Source: Chryseobacterium defluvii | Lineage (GTDB): Bacteria; Bacteroidota; Bacteroidia; Flavobacteriales; Weeksellaceae | DNA: 64,000 nucleotides | Direction: 5' to 3' | Assembly (NCBI RefSeq): GCF_014204415.1 | Contig: NZ_JACHLE010000005.1 | Location: forward strand, 187,145-251,144 | In this document: piece by piece, positions 1 through 9,628 of the stretch | Position numbering within the stretch: the first letter of the stretch is position 1 | How the letters are laid out: the number at the start of each line of letters is the position of its first letter | Position numbers and translations under genes: made by a program | Notes under the pieces: generated by a model | Databases searched by the model: none | Seen by the model: only the letters and a program-made list of their open reading frames with translations | Told to the model about the DNA's origin: nothing

Positions 1-335
1 ATCTTACCTGTAACGGCTGCATCCAGTAATAACTGATATAACGATCTTGTAGGTGTAGAAAGTAAACCATCCGGATTATCATAGTAGAAAGGCTGGTTGA
101 TTTTATCATTCATGTCAATGATCTCCCACACAAACATACTCTTCAGAACGTCTTTCTCTTCAACAAACCCATACTCCAAAGGTTTAACCGTATTATCTAT
201 AATAGTATCTCCAACCTTCTGTTTTTTCTCATCTCTCATCCTTCTGAATTCTTCAGGGGATGAAGCATTCAGGATGGTCTGGGAAAACATGAATCCCGAA
301 ACTAATACTAAAAGACTGCTTATATATTTTTTCAT
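1..335 (-). CDS. gldN: Gliding motility / T9SS protein GldN (partial, C-terminus beyond window)
   Basis: Reading back from the ATG at 335 gives an open frame of 111 residues to the window edge. It starts with a signal peptide (MKKYISSLLVLVSGFMFSQ). It then contains the GldN-type segment with FVEEKDVLKSMFVWEIID and NQPFYYDNPDGLLSTPTRSL. GldN (PorN) is a periplasmic protein that forms, with the GldK lipoprotein, the ring of the type IX secretion system. It lies 24 bp downstream of gldM, in the conserved order gldK-L-M-N. Only the N-terminal third is present, so nothing can be said about the C-terminus. Confidence 0.93.
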   Translation of the reverse strand, partial: MKKYISSLLVLVSGFMFSQTILNASSPEEFRRMRDEKKQKVGDTIIDNTVKPLEYGFVEEKDVLKSMFVWEIIDMNDKINQPFYYDNPDGLLSTPTRSLYQLLLDAAVTGK

Positions 336-359
336 AATGTTATTTTAACTTATTAAACC

Positions 360-1952
360 TTATTGAACATTAATAACAACAGGAGTTATATTCTTAATTT
401 GCTGGTTACCTAAACCTGTAGCTGTAGCTTTGATATCAAATACATATACTACATCACCTGATCTTAAGTTTCTCATTAATCCGCCTGCTTCACTTAAGGT
501 ATTCCCTTTGATCAGCAATGCTGCCCTTCCAGGAACCTTAACCATGAACTGGTTAACTGTAAATGATACAGGGAAATCGAAATCCGGGATCGCCGCTTGT
601 ACCGTTTGGTTAGGTATTGATGTTGCCGGCATTCCCAATACATTCTGTCCTCTCATCTGTCCTTGTGGTGCAGGTACTCCTTTAATTCTATATTCAAATA
701 CCTGAGAAATTGTTTTACCTTTAGGATCTGTTCCTGATAATGTTAACTTAACTGTAGTCCCTGTAGTAGGAGTAACAATCCATTTTCCTGGCCCTGTACT
801 TCTTACAGATGCTCCCGGAGCGGATAATGACAGCTTAGAATTATCAGCACCTAAGATTGATCCTGTAACAGGGTTTTCAAGTCCTCTGTACATTACATTC
901 ATCTTATCTGCAGATAATATTAATCCTTGCTGAAGTTTCACTAACTGCGGACCTGCAATTACATTATAAGTATGCGTCCAAGGGAATGTCTGAGGTTTTC
1001 CTGAAGCATCAGTTAAGGTAATATTACCACTTAAGGTACGCTTTCCTTCACCGGTTCCGGAAATCGGGATAATACCTTTTCCGTTTTCTACTTTGCTAAC
1101 GCCGGTAATATTAATTTTATTACTATTGGAATAAGTCCCTAGCATTACTTTAACTTCAGCCTGCTGTCCTGCCTGAATATCCACAGGTCCTGAAACAATC
1201 GGTTCATAGCTGCTGAATTTGATGCTGGCATCCACTTTTTCCTGCAATAACATTGCTAAGGCATCAGACTGTACATTTCTGGCATCATTTTGGATGATCT
1301 CCAAGTTAGAGATAGCCCCAATCAAAGGCTGATGATAGAATTTATTCTGAAACCAGGTTTTTTCATTAGGTGATTTACCTTTAGGATATTCAGCGATCAG
1401 AGATTTGTTGGCTCTGTTCACCAAATCCTGTAATTGAGGATTTTTTCCAAAGGTAGTATTAATATAATCTCTTACAGCATCAATCTTAGCTTTCAGATCA
1501 TTTGCTCCTTTTGAAGGTGAATTTTCGTCTCCTTCTTTGAAGAAATATTCTGTTGCACCTTCATTATTGTTAAGTGCTGAGAAGTTCTCACTAACATCTA
1601 TAGGTTTTCCGGTCGCCGGATCTTTTTCTATAAACTCAGATTCTTTTTTCAGTTTATCTTTGATCTGTTCTGCATGAGAAACTAAATCATTGATCTTCTG
1701 CTTCAATATTTTATACTGTTCCCAAGGCTGAGCATAGGTATCCGGTACCTGTTGAGCCTTAGCCTCTAAGGTTTTCTCAAAAATATCCTCATTCTTCTTT
1801 TCTGTTAACAAACGGGTTTCTCTTAATGATACCGTAGAGTCATAATATGATCTGATGATTTCCGCATCAATATTTAGGGCCATCATAGCGATGAACACCA
1901 AATACATGAGGTTGATCATCTTCTGACGTGGAGTCTGTTTTCCTTGTGCCAT
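360..1952 (-). CDS. gldM: Gliding motility / T9SS motor protein GldM
   Basis: 530 residues, a normal length for GldM/PorM. The start MAQGKQTPRQKMINLMYLVF is typical. A single membrane helix lies at about residues 14-32, followed by a large periplasmic region with a coiled-coil front part and beta-rich later domains. GldM spans the inner membrane with GldL to make the proton-driven T9SS motor. Its periplasmic stalk reaches the GldKN ring. The gene sits 54 bp after gldL and 24 bp before gldN, which fits one transcript. No key segment is missing. Confidence 0.95.
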   Translation of the reverse strand: MAQGKQTPRQKMINLMYLVFIAMMALNIDAEIIRSYYDSTVSLRETRLLTEKKNEDIFEKTLEAKAQQVPDTYAQPWEQYKILKQKINDLVSHAEQIKDKLKKESEFIEKDPATGKPIDVSENFSALNNNEGATEYFFKEGDENSPSKGANDLKAKIDAVRDYINTTFGKNPQLQDLVNRANKSLIAEYPKGKSPNEKTWFQNKFYHQPLIGAISNLEIIQNDARNVQSDALAMLLQEKVDASIKFSSYEPIVSGPVDIQAGQQAEVKVMLGTYSNSNKINITGVSKVENGKGIIPISGTGEGKRTLSGNITLTDASGKPQTFPWTHTYNVIAGPQLVKLQQGLILSADKMNVMYRGLENPVTGSILGADNSKLSLSAPGASVRSTGPGKWIVTPTTGTTVKLTLSGTDPKGKTISQVFEYRIKGVPAPQGQMRGQNVLGMPATSIPNQTVQAAIPDFDFPVSFTVNQFMVKVPGRAALLIKGNTLSEAGGLMRNLRSGDVVYVFDIKATATGLGNQQIKNITPVVINVQ

Positions 1953-2006
1953 TCTCTTTTCTTTTGTTTTTGATTAAGTAGTTAAATTTTTAGAAATGGT
2001 TGGGAA

Positions 2007-2699
2007 TTAAGACTTCATTGCAGTTAACATACCGCCATAAACTCTGTTTAAGTTGTTCAAATTAGATGTTAAACCTAGCAACTCCTGATTGAATTTTTCA
2101 GATTGTTCAACAGACTTCTGCATATCTGCTACATATTTATTAGCAAATTCAGTCTGTTTTTTACCGTTTTCTATCTGCATTGTATATAAAGCATTCATGC
2201 TTTCCATGTGCTGAGCTGCTTTATTCAATTGATCGTTATATTTATGGGTAGATGCTGAAACATCAACAGTCTGATTAATCTGGTCAACAGAGCTTGAAAA
2301 CTTATCGATACCTGTTCTTAGTCTTTCAAACAACTGAACATCCAACTTTGCATCTGCAAGCATTTTATCTAATTTTCCTGCCAATGAATTTTCCAATTCA
2401 GCAAAATGATCAATATTATTTTTAGAAGAGACATTAGAATGTAATGGGTTTGGGTTTGCATGCTTATCTAATAGTTCAGGATAAACATTTTCCCATGCAT
2501 AAGATTCCTCTGATTTCGGAGGGTCAAAAGCAAAAATGATAAAGATAATAGCTTCAGTAATAAGTCCCACAGTAAGAGCAACGTTACCTGTAATAGGTCC
2601 CAGGTTAATGTGAGTAATTTTAAGCCAAGCTCCAAGAATTACAATTGCAGCACCGAACGAATAAAAGAAATTCATCCAAGCATCTTTAGTCTTAAACAT
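2007..2699 (-). CDS. gldL: Gliding motility / T9SS motor protein GldL
   Basis: 230 residues. Two N-terminal membrane helices (about residues 8-26 and 38-60) are followed by a cytoplasmic coiled-coil-rich tail. The first helix starts at FFYSFGAAIVILGAWLKI and the second ends in FAFDPPKSEESYAWENVYPE. GldL is the inner-membrane partner of GldM. Its helices carry the charged residue thought to couple proton flow to rotation. It lies between gldK (60 bp upstream) and gldM. The assignment rests on helix pattern, length and gene order. Confidence 0.95.
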   Translation of the reverse strand: MFKTKDAWMNFFYSFGAAIVILGAWLKITHINLGPITGNVALTVGLITEAIIFIIFAFDPPKSEESYAWENVYPELLDKHANPNPLHSNVSSKNNIDHFAELENSLAGKLDKMLADAKLDVQLFERLRTGIDKFSSSVDQINQTVDVSASTHKYNDQLNKAAQHMESMNALYTMQIENGKKQTEFANKYVADMQKSVEQSEKFNQELLGLTSNLNNLNRVYGGMLTAMKS

Positions 2700-2759
2700 A
2701 TATTTAGTTTTTTTTAATGTTAAATAAAATTGTTATTGAAAATAAATGGTCTGATCTGA

Positions 2760-4178
2760 TTATCTGTTAACTCTTTTTGGTTTAACAGCCGCTTCAGGGA
2801 TATCCTGTACCGTTCTAAATCCGATATAGCTTCTTGCAGAATCTTTTCTTTCCCAGTCTCTTGCTCCTGTCATAAGCATATAGCCTATATCTTTCCAAGA
2901 ACCACCCCTTACAGACTTTTTAGTATCTGTTTTGTCCTTAGTAGACGGATTTAATGTAGAAGAGAATCCATATGAAGAATTGTTATAAGCAGATTCTGTC
3001 CATTCAGAAACGTTTCCTGCCATATCAAATAATCCAAATCCGTTTTTCTTAAATTTCTTTACTGGAGCTGTATATGTATAAGTGCCCTTTTTATCGTCTT
3101 CCATATAATTACCTCTCTTAGGCTTGAAGTTTGCCAGGTAACATCCTCTGTCATCCATCAGGTAAGGACCTCCCCAAGGATAAGTAGCATTCTGCATACC
3201 TCCTCTTGCTGCATACTCCCATTCCATTTCTGTAGGAAGACGGAATTGCATTGGTCTTTGTTTTTTCTTTCTTAAGCTTTCGTTATAATCACTCTTAAGT
3301 TTTGATCTGAAGTTACAATAAGCTCTTGCCTGATCCCAGGTTACCCCAACAACAGGATAATCTTTATAAGCTTTATGCCAGAAATATTGTTCGAACAAAG
3401 GTTCATTATAAGCAAAATGGAAATCTTTTACCCACACTGTTGTATCAGGATAGATCGCAATGCTTTCACTCTTAAGATAGTTTACCCCTCTTTCGTTTTC
3501 AGCAAGTGCCGTCTCCATATCTCCCCACTGGTAAGTGTATTTCAATTTACTTACATCTAAAATCCTTTCGCTTCCCACTCTGGAAGATGCAGGTAAGTAC
3601 ATGGATTCCAAAACTTCTGCATATTCCACATCCGGATACTTGGAAGTATTCCAGTGTAAAGGGATTTTCCAGTCCAGTTTCTTATTTGGATCATAGCCAC
3701 CTTCTTCACGGCCACCCTGACCTTCTAAATATTCCTGATAAGGTGTTAAATTTTCTTCTTTTTTAGCAAGGTATGCATAATCTCCTATGCCTGTGCCCCT
3801 ACCTCCACCTTCTCCGCCTTCTCCGGCTGCTTCGGCAAGTAAAGTTCTCGCAATGGAATCTCTTACGTAATTGATAAATACCTTGTATTCCGCATTAGTA
3901 GTTTCCGCTTCATCCATAAAGAAGGAAGAAACAGTCACAGTTTTCAGTGATGTTTTCTCAGGACTGTTGGTAAGATCCTGATCTGCCAAACCTGCAATGA
4001 ATGAACCTCCAGGAATGCTAATCATACCATATGGCCTTTCCGCAACAAATGATTTTGTTTTTTCTCTTGGTATCAATTCTCCTTTTGTTCCTGGCTTCCC
4101 TACAGAAGAGTTACCACCACCTGAACAAGATACCGATGCTACCGACGCAGACAATAATAAAAGAAATATCCTTTTCAT
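2760..4178 (-). CDS. gldK: Gliding motility / T9SS lipoprotein GldK
   Basis: 472 residues. A lipoprotein signal has its lipobox cysteine at about residue 18 (SVSC). An FGE-sulfatase/SUMF1-type fold follows. Its motifs include PVVGVTWDQARAYC, RLPTEMEWEYAARGG, GLFDMAGNVSEWTES, VRGGSWKD and a closing IGFRTV. GldK (PorK) is the outer-membrane lipoprotein of the T9SS ring with GldN. A Gly/Glu-rich stretch near residues 118-130 looks like a flexible loop. The gene is first in the gldKLMN unit. No clear TAnnTTTG promoter was found in the 109 bp upstream. Confidence 0.95.
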   Translation of the reverse strand: MKRIFLLLLSASVASVSCSGGGNSSVGKPGTKGELIPREKTKSFVAERPYGMISIPGGSFIAGLADQDLTNSPEKTSLKTVTVSSFFMDEAETTNAEYKVFINYVRDSIARTLLAEAAGEGGEGGGRGTGIGDYAYLAKKEENLTPYQEYLEGQGGREEGGYDPNKKLDWKIPLHWNTSKYPDVEYAEVLESMYLPASSRVGSERILDVSKLKYTYQWGDMETALAENERGVNYLKSESIAIYPDTTVWVKDFHFAYNEPLFEQYFWHKAYKDYPVVGVTWDQARAYCNFRSKLKSDYNESLRKKKQRPMQFRLPTEMEWEYAARGGMQNATYPWGGPYLMDDRGCYLANFKPKRGNYMEDDKKGTYTYTAPVKKFKKNGFGLFDMAGNVSEWTESAYNNSSYGFSSTLNPSTKDKTDTKKSVRGGSWKDIGYMLMTGARDWERKDSARSYIGFRTVQDIPEAAVKPKRVNR

Positions 4179-4287
4179 GTTAATTTTTATAATTAAGCCG
4201 TAAATATATAATTTTTTTAAGAAACTTTTAAGATTTTTTTTGAAATAACGAAATAAATCTAAATTTATTTTATTAACAAGTTTTTTT

Positions 4288-6141
4288 TTATTCCACGGTT
4301 ACAGATTTTGCCAAGTTTCTCGGCTGATCTACGTTGGCTCCTCTATACACAGCAATGTAGTAAGCCAACAGCTGTAAAGGTACGGATGCAACAATAGGAG
4401 AGAAGCATTCTGAGGTCTCAGGAATTTCAATAACGTAATCTGCCATTGAGCTTACCTGCTGATCTCCTTTGTTTACCACGGCAATCACTTTTCCTTTTCT
4501 GGCTTTGATCTCCTGAACATTGCTTACAATTTTATCATAATGCCCTTTTTTAGGTGCGATAATCACAATAGGCATATTTTCATCAATCAGGGCAATAGGG
4601 CCATGCTTCATTTCTGCAGCCGGATATCCTTCTGCATGGATATAGGAAATTTCTTTCAGTTTTAAGGCTCCTTCCAATGCGGCAGGATAATTATATCCAC
4701 GGCCTAAATAAAGGAAATTGGTCGCATTCACGAAATCTTTTGCAATATTCTGAACCAGCTCATGGGTGGTTCCTAAAACTTCCTCTACTCTTTTAGGAAT
4801 AGCATCAAGCTCTGCAATAAGGCTCATAAATTCTGCATTCCCCAATGTTCCGTTATGTTTCCCTAATTTAAATGCGATCAGGGTAAGAATGGTCAGCTGA
4901 GCCGTAAATGCTTTTGTGGAAGCAACCCCTATTTCAGGACCGGCATGGGTGTATGAACCTGCGTCTGTGATCCTTGCAATAGAAGAATCTACCACATTGC
5001 ATATCCCGTATATGAATGCTCCTTTTTCTTTAGCTAATTTCAGGGCTGCCATGGTATCCGCAGTCTCTCCTGACTGAGAAATAGCAATAACAACATCTTT
5101 ATCCGTAATAATCGGGTTTCTGTATCTGAATTCTGAAGCATACTCTACTTCTACAGGAATCCTTGCATATTCTTCGATAAGATATTCCCCGATAAGACCT
5201 GCATGCCATGAGGTTCCGCAGGCAATAATGATGATCCTGTTTGCATTTTTAAACCGTTCTACATGATCCCAGATCCCGGCCATTTTAATGACTCCTTCGT
5301 CCACCAGAAGCCTTCCTCTCATGGTATCATGAATAGATTTTGGCTGTTCAAAGATTTCCTTCAGCATGAAATGCTCATACCCTCCTTTTTCTATTTGCTC
5401 AAGGCTTAATTTCAGTTCCTGAATTTCTGCCTCTATCTTAGAGTTATCATTAATGGTTCTTATATCTACTCCTTTTTCCAGTGAAATAGTAGCCATATGG
5501 CCCTCCTCCAGATAAATAGCCTCTTTTGTGAATTCTACGAACGGAGACGCATCAGATGCTATAAAATATTCTTTATCTCCAATTCCTATTGCTAAAGGAG
5601 AACCCAATCTTCCTACTACCAGTACTCCCGGATAATCTTCGTGCATCACTGTAATGGCATAAGCGCCATACACTTCATTAAGGGCGTATCTTACTGCTGT
5701 AGGGAAATCGGTTTCAGTGTTTATATCCGTAAAATACTGGATAAGGTTAACCAATACTTCCGTATCTGTTTCGGACTTGAAAGTATAGCCCTTCTCCGTA
5801 AGCATTGTTTTGATGGTGTCATAATTTTCGATGATCCCGTTGTGAACAATCGCTATTTTACCATTATTGGATACATGAGGATGGGAATTTCTGTCGCTTG
5901 GGACTCCGTGAGTAGCCCATCTTGTATGTCCCATTCCTATCTTGGCAGTCCCTTTAAGCTGTTCGGAGATATTGACAAGATCATCTACTTTACCTTTGGT
6001 TTTTTCAACCTCAAATTTATTGTTAGTACTTTCCAGAACAATTCCGGCACTGTCATATCCTCTATATTCTAATCTTCTAAGACCATTAATTACAATATCG
6101 TAAGCGTCTTGAAATCCTGTATATCCTACTATTCCGCACAT
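4288..6141 (-). CDS. glmS: Glutamine--fructose-6-phosphate aminotransferase (isomerizing)
   Basis: 617 residues, the usual length. The N-terminal glutaminase domain starts MCGIVGYTGF with the catalytic Cys as residue 2 before processing. It also carries GHTRWATHG and HNGIIENY. Two SIS sugar-isomerase domains follow, with CGTSWHAG, ISQSGETADT and STKAFTAQ. The protein ends with the invariant LAKSVTVE. The enzyme makes glucosamine-6-phosphate from fructose-6-phosphate and glutamine, the first step to UDP-GlcNAc. It lies 23 bp after the DUF4270 gene. I saw no glmS ribozyme in the short upstream gap. Confidence 0.98.
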   Translation of the reverse strand: MCGIVGYTGFQDAYDIVINGLRRLEYRGYDSAGIVLESTNNKFEVEKTKGKVDDLVNISEQLKGTAKIGMGHTRWATHGVPSDRNSHPHVSNNGKIAIVHNGIIENYDTIKTMLTEKGYTFKSETDTEVLVNLIQYFTDINTETDFPTAVRYALNEVYGAYAITVMHEDYPGVLVVGRLGSPLAIGIGDKEYFIASDASPFVEFTKEAIYLEEGHMATISLEKGVDIRTINDNSKIEAEIQELKLSLEQIEKGGYEHFMLKEIFEQPKSIHDTMRGRLLVDEGVIKMAGIWDHVERFKNANRIIIIACGTSWHAGLIGEYLIEEYARIPVEVEYASEFRYRNPIITDKDVVIAISQSGETADTMAALKLAKEKGAFIYGICNVVDSSIARITDAGSYTHAGPEIGVASTKAFTAQLTILTLIAFKLGKHNGTLGNAEFMSLIAELDAIPKRVEEVLGTTHELVQNIAKDFVNATNFLYLGRGYNYPAALEGALKLKEISYIHAEGYPAAEMKHGPIALIDENMPIVIIAPKKGHYDKIVSNVQEIKARKGKVIAVVNKGDQQVSSMADYVIEIPETSECFSPIVASVPLQLLAYYIAVYRGANVDQPRNLAKSVTVE

Positions 6142-6164
6142 ATATTATTATCTGTGTTTTAATT

Positions 6165-7727
6165 TTATTTTTTACCGTAAGTAACTATTAGTTGTATCTT
6201 TTTCACATTATTAGGATCAGAGCCTACAAAAACAGCTCTGTCTCTTGCAAAATTCCTTGATGTATACTGATATCCTACCAAAGCACCTGTCGTCGTCGTC
6301 AAGAAGCTACCCAAATCAATTTTAAAATATTTGTTGGCATAATTTTCACCTCCTTCTACAATATCTTTAACTGATTTTGTAACTGTAAACTCATATGAAG
6401 CCTGATCTTTGTCCAAATTATATAATTTATACATTGCAAAATTTATTGAGCCTGATAAATTGAGCAGGTCTGTTGTAAAATTAGTTGTTTCTTTACCGTT
6501 GCTGTCCTTATCTTTTTGTACAAAAGTAAAATCGACTGGCTTCGTATACTTATTCTTCCAGTTATCCAAGTCGGTATAAATTCTGATTTTGGCACTGATA
6601 ATAGCTACTTTTTCAGTCTGATATAATTGTCTAAGTTTATCGATTTCTTCTTTCTTATACTTAATCCCAATAGAAGGCCCCCCCATACCCTGTGCATATA
6701 ATTTCTGGTCTCCTGTATCGGTATTTCCTGAAACATAATTCAGGAATTGGGCCCCTGTTCTGTCATACTCGTAATGCCCAATATGTGCATTTCCTGATCC
6801 CAAAGGGAATGTATATTTTACCTGAGGTCTTGTAGTAACCCCGTTTTCTGTTTTGTCATATCTATAATACATCGTCAGCTCCAGATCATTAGGAGAAAAC
6901 TGGAATAGATATCCGTCATTTTCCACAACCGAGATCTTCAGACCTCTGAAATATCTGATGAAATTGGATACATCCTTAAGTTCCGGTTTCCCTTTCATAT
7001 TGATGATCTTAGACTTAAAAAAGCTGGAAGAAAGGGGAATTCTGATCCCTGCAGCAGATGAGAACAGAGAGCTGTTATCCGAATCCTTAGTGATCGTTAC
7101 TGCCGTAACATTCCCGTTAAATACTTTTGAGCCTAATTCCTGCCCAATGGTATAAGCTGTATTTGAATAAGCAACATCACTTGATCCGTTCAGGAACTCT
7201 GTAACTTCATGCACCTTAATGGTAAACTGAGGTACGGTACCTCCTATTTTTGCCTTTCCATATTTTTTGATCGGGTAAGAGTTCACTACTTTTTTAGCAG
7301 CTACATTACCATCAGGAAAAATATAGTTTTCGTCCGTAGTTGTGGTTACAGTATCCTGAGCATACTGAAAAGCAGTAGGTTTTATCGCCAGCACTACAGA
7401 ATCTACTTCTGCATTGGTTCCAAAATCAGGATCATAGGTAGACAATCTTAACTGAGTGAAATAGGAAGCTTTTTGCATTCCGAACTGCCCTTCATTGAAA
7501 GCTCCCAGAACACCTCCTCCTAATTTGGAAGCATCACTTCTGATGCTGTCCTTGTTATAAATATTATAAGCTATTACATCATAAGAAGTTTCATTACCTT
7601 GCGCAGCCCCATCCAAAAACAACTGTTCTCCCAAAGAATCCGGGTCCGGTTCGCAATTATAAAGCAGTACACTTCCAAAAATCGCCAGGAAAAGGATGGC
7701 GAAAGTTCTTTTAATAGTATAAGTCAT
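6165..7727 (-). CDS. DUF4270 family outer-membrane/surface lipoprotein
   Basis: 520 residues. The lipoprotein signal has its lipobox Cys at about residue 25 (LLYNC), then EPDPDSLGEQLF, which is typical of the DUF4270 start. The body is beta-rich with no catalytic motif that I recognise. The family is common in Flavobacteriia and its role is unknown. It sits between the glycogen-synthase-like gene (11 bp) and glmS (23 bp), so the three are probably co-transcribed. I infer an envelope role from the signal and the link to amino-sugar synthesis. Confidence 0.85.
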   Translation of the reverse strand: MTYTIKRTFAILFLAIFGSVLLYNCEPDPDSLGEQLFLDGAAQGNETSYDVIAYNIYNKDSIRSDASKLGGGVLGAFNEGQFGMQKASYFTQLRLSTYDPDFGTNAEVDSVVLAIKPTAFQYAQDTVTTTTDENYIFPDGNVAAKKVVNSYPIKKYGKAKIGGTVPQFTIKVHEVTEFLNGSSDVAYSNTAYTIGQELGSKVFNGNVTAVTITKDSDNSSLFSSAAGIRIPLSSSFFKSKIINMKGKPELKDVSNFIRYFRGLKISVVENDGYLFQFSPNDLELTMYYRYDKTENGVTTRPQVKYTFPLGSGNAHIGHYEYDRTGAQFLNYVSGNTDTGDQKLYAQGMGGPSIGIKYKKEEIDKLRQLYQTEKVAIISAKIRIYTDLDNWKNKYTKPVDFTFVQKDKDSNGKETTNFTTDLLNLSGSINFAMYKLYNLDKDQASYEFTVTKSVKDIVEGGENYANKYFKIDLGSFLTTTTGALVGYQYTSRNFARDRAVFVGSDPNNVKKIQLIVTYGKK

Positions 7728-7738
7728 TAAAGTGTTTT

Positions 7739-8509
7739 TTAATAAAGTTGGTTTATAGAATCTACATCAAGATATTCCGATTTCGGAGTGGTGATCTCAT
7801 TGAACGCTTTGTCCAGATCTCCGTTCAGGAATTCATCTCCTTTTACTACAGTATCCACATAGTTCATGCTTTCAATTACAAAGTTCTGAATACTCGGATT
7901 ATCTAACGCTTTTAATCCAGAAATATTATCAAACTGTAATTTATCACTTATGTTTTTATCAAGGGCAACATCTTTCTCATTATACAGGGAAAGCACTATT
8001 TTGGCATCCTTGAAATAGGTATCGGATTCGTAATATGTTTTAAGGTAAATAGGAACAAATGAAGACATCCATCCGTTCAGGTGGATCACATCCGGAACCC
8101 AGTTAAGTTTCTTGATGGTTTCAATGACTCCTCTGGCAAAGAAAATCGCTCTTTCGTCATTATCGTCGAAAGGCTTGCCTTCATCATCAAAATAGTATTG
8201 TTTTCTTTTAAAATATTCTTCGTTATCTATAAAGTAAACCTGAAGTCTTTCTCCCGGAAGAGAGGCTACTTTGATGATCAGAGGCTGATCCAGGTCATTA
8301 ATAATAATATTCATCCCGGAAAGGCGGATCACCTCATGAAGCTGGAATTTTCGCTCGCTTATTTGTCCAAATCTTGGCATAAAAACTCTTACATCATTGC
8401 CTTCATTGTGCATCTTAAGCGCCATTTTGTTTACCACTGCAGCCATATTGGTATCTTCCTGATAGGGATACATCTCTGTAGTAATGTACAGTATTTTTTG
8501 ATTCGGCAT
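7739..8509 (-). CDS. Glycogen/starch synthase N-terminal-domain-like protein
   Basis: 256 residues. It matches only the N-terminal half of GT5 glycogen synthases: KILYITTEMYPY at the start, then NDVRVFMPRFG, a YFIDN motif and VPDVIHLNGWMSSFVP. The C-terminal GT-B domain is absent. Full-length enzymes are about 470-500 residues. The KTGGLADV-type ADP-glucose loop is replaced by QEDTNMAAVV. Activity as a glycogen synthase is therefore doubtful. It is first in the unit with DUF4270 and glmS, divergent from panC. The function is unknown; a regulatory or glycan-binding role is only a guess. Confidence 0.75.
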   Translation of the reverse strand: MPNQKILYITTEMYPYQEDTNMAAVVNKMALKMHNEGNDVRVFMPRFGQISERKFQLHEVIRLSGMNIIINDLDQPLIIKVASLPGERLQVYFIDNEEYFKRKQYYFDDEGKPFDDNDERAIFFARGVIETIKKLNWVPDVIHLNGWMSSFVPIYLKTYYESDTYFKDAKIVLSLYNEKDVALDKNISDKLQFDNISGLKALDNPSIQNFVIESMNYVDTVVKGDEFLNGDLDKAFNEITTPKSEYLDVDSINQLY

Positions 8510-8547
8510 AAACTTCTATCTAATTTTTGTAAAAATGCTTTAATGTG

Positions 8548-8555
8548 CAAAATTA
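8548..8555 (-). promoter_or_regulatory. Putative -7 promoter element for the glycogen-synthase-like/DUF4270/glmS unit
   Basis: TAATTTTG on the minus strand fits the Bacteroidetes -7 consensus TAnnTTTG. It lies 38 bp upstream of the ATG at 8509. No -33 TTG is seen at the normal distance, so this is a weak call. Confidence 0.35.
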
Positions 8556-8651
8556 CAAAAAAACATCCAACATTATTTTAATTAACATTTTTTTACGATA
8601 ATTCCCATGCCCAAATTATCAAATGCACACCGTATTATATGATATTTTTAG

Positions 8652-8659
8652 TATTTTTG
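8652..8659 (+). promoter_or_regulatory. Putative -7 promoter element for panC
   Basis: TATTTTTG fits TAnnTTTG and lies 20 bp before the panC ATG at 8680. It would give a very short leader. No convincing -33 TTG was found. Confidence 0.4.
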
Positions 8660-8679
8660 AATTGCTATTAAAATAAACT

Positions 8680-9528
8680 ATGGAAGTTCTAAAAAATAAA
8701 AAAACGCTCCAAGACTTTGTTGAAAGACAGAAGGAAATGGGAAAAAAAATAGGTTTTGCCCCTACTATGGGTGCATTACACAAAGGACACCTGTCTCTTT
8801 ACGAAATGGCCAGAAAGGAAAACGATCTTGTCATTTCTTCCATTTTTGTAAATCCTACCCAGTTTAACAATGCTGAAGACCTGGAAAAGTATCCCCGTGA
8901 TGTAGACCGTGACATTCTGATCCTGAAAAACTCCGGATTGGTAGATGCTGTTTATATTCCCGAGGTCACCGATATTTATCCCGAGAAAACAGAAAGCAGG
9001 CATTATGATTTCGATGGCCTGGAAAACGAAATGGAAGGAAAATCCAGACCGGGGCATTTTGACGGTGTGGGAACAGTAGTAGAAGAGCTTTTCAGACAGG
9101 TAAAGCCGGATAGTGCTTATTTCGGGGAAAAAGACTTCCAACAGCTCGCTATCATCAAAAAACTGGTTGAAAAAACAAAACTTCCGGTAAAAATAGCAGG
9201 TGTCCCGATATACAGGGCAGAGAACGGACTGGCATTAAGTTCAAGAAACCAAAGGCTGCATGAGGACAGAAGAGAAGCTTCAAAGATTATTTATGAGACT
9301 TTAAAAAAAGTGAATGACTGGTTCAGGGTCATCACCATTCCTGAGATCAAAGACCGGGTTACGGATATTTTTGACCATCAGAAGGGTATGAAATTAGAAT
9401 ATTTCCTGATTGCCGACGAAGATACTTTAAAGGAAACAGATTTCTTTTATACAGGCAAGACCTATAGAGCCTTCATAGTAGTAATGGTGGATGGTGTAAG
9501 ATTAATCGACAATATGCATCTGGATTAA
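8680..9528 (+). CDS. panC: Pantothenate synthetase (pantoate--beta-alanine ligase)
   Basis: 282 residues, the normal length. It has PTMGALHKGHLSL (HIGH-type nucleotide site, about residues 28-40), SSIFVNPTQFN, GEKDFQQLAIIKKLV and the KMSKS-like SSRNQRL. The enzyme joins pantoate and beta-alanine using ATP in coenzyme A synthesis. It stands alone, divergent from the glycogen-synthase-like gene, and is closed by a strong hairpin. The ATG fits the upstream -7 box. Confidence 0.97.
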   Translation: MEVLKNKKTLQDFVERQKEMGKKIGFAPTMGALHKGHLSLYEMARKENDLVISSIFVNPTQFNNAEDLEKYPRDVDRDILILKNSGLVDAVYIPEVTDIYPEKTESRHYDFDGLENEMEGKSRPGHFDGVGTVVEELFRQVKPDSAYFGEKDFQQLAIIKKLVEKTKLPVKIAGVPIYRAENGLALSSRNQRLHEDRREASKIIYETLKKVNDWFRVITIPEIKDRVTDIFDHQKGMKLEYFLIADEDTLKETDFFYTGKTYRAFIVVMVDGVRLIDNMHLD

Positions 9529-9547
9529 ATTCCGGGTAAATAAAAAA

Positions 9548-9574
9548 TCAAAGGCTTCCTGAGGAAGCCTTTGA
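9548..9574 (+). terminator. Hairpin downstream of panC
   Basis: A 12-bp perfect stem (left arm TCAAAGGCTTCC, loop TGA) begins 19 bp after the panC stop. No U-tract follows, so it may act as a 3'-end stabilising hairpin. It could also end the tRNA transcript from the other strand. Confidence 0.6.
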
Positions 9575-9628
9575 AACACCAAATCACAAAATATTAATAT
9601 GAAAAAAATTTACTTTTCAGTAAACTCG

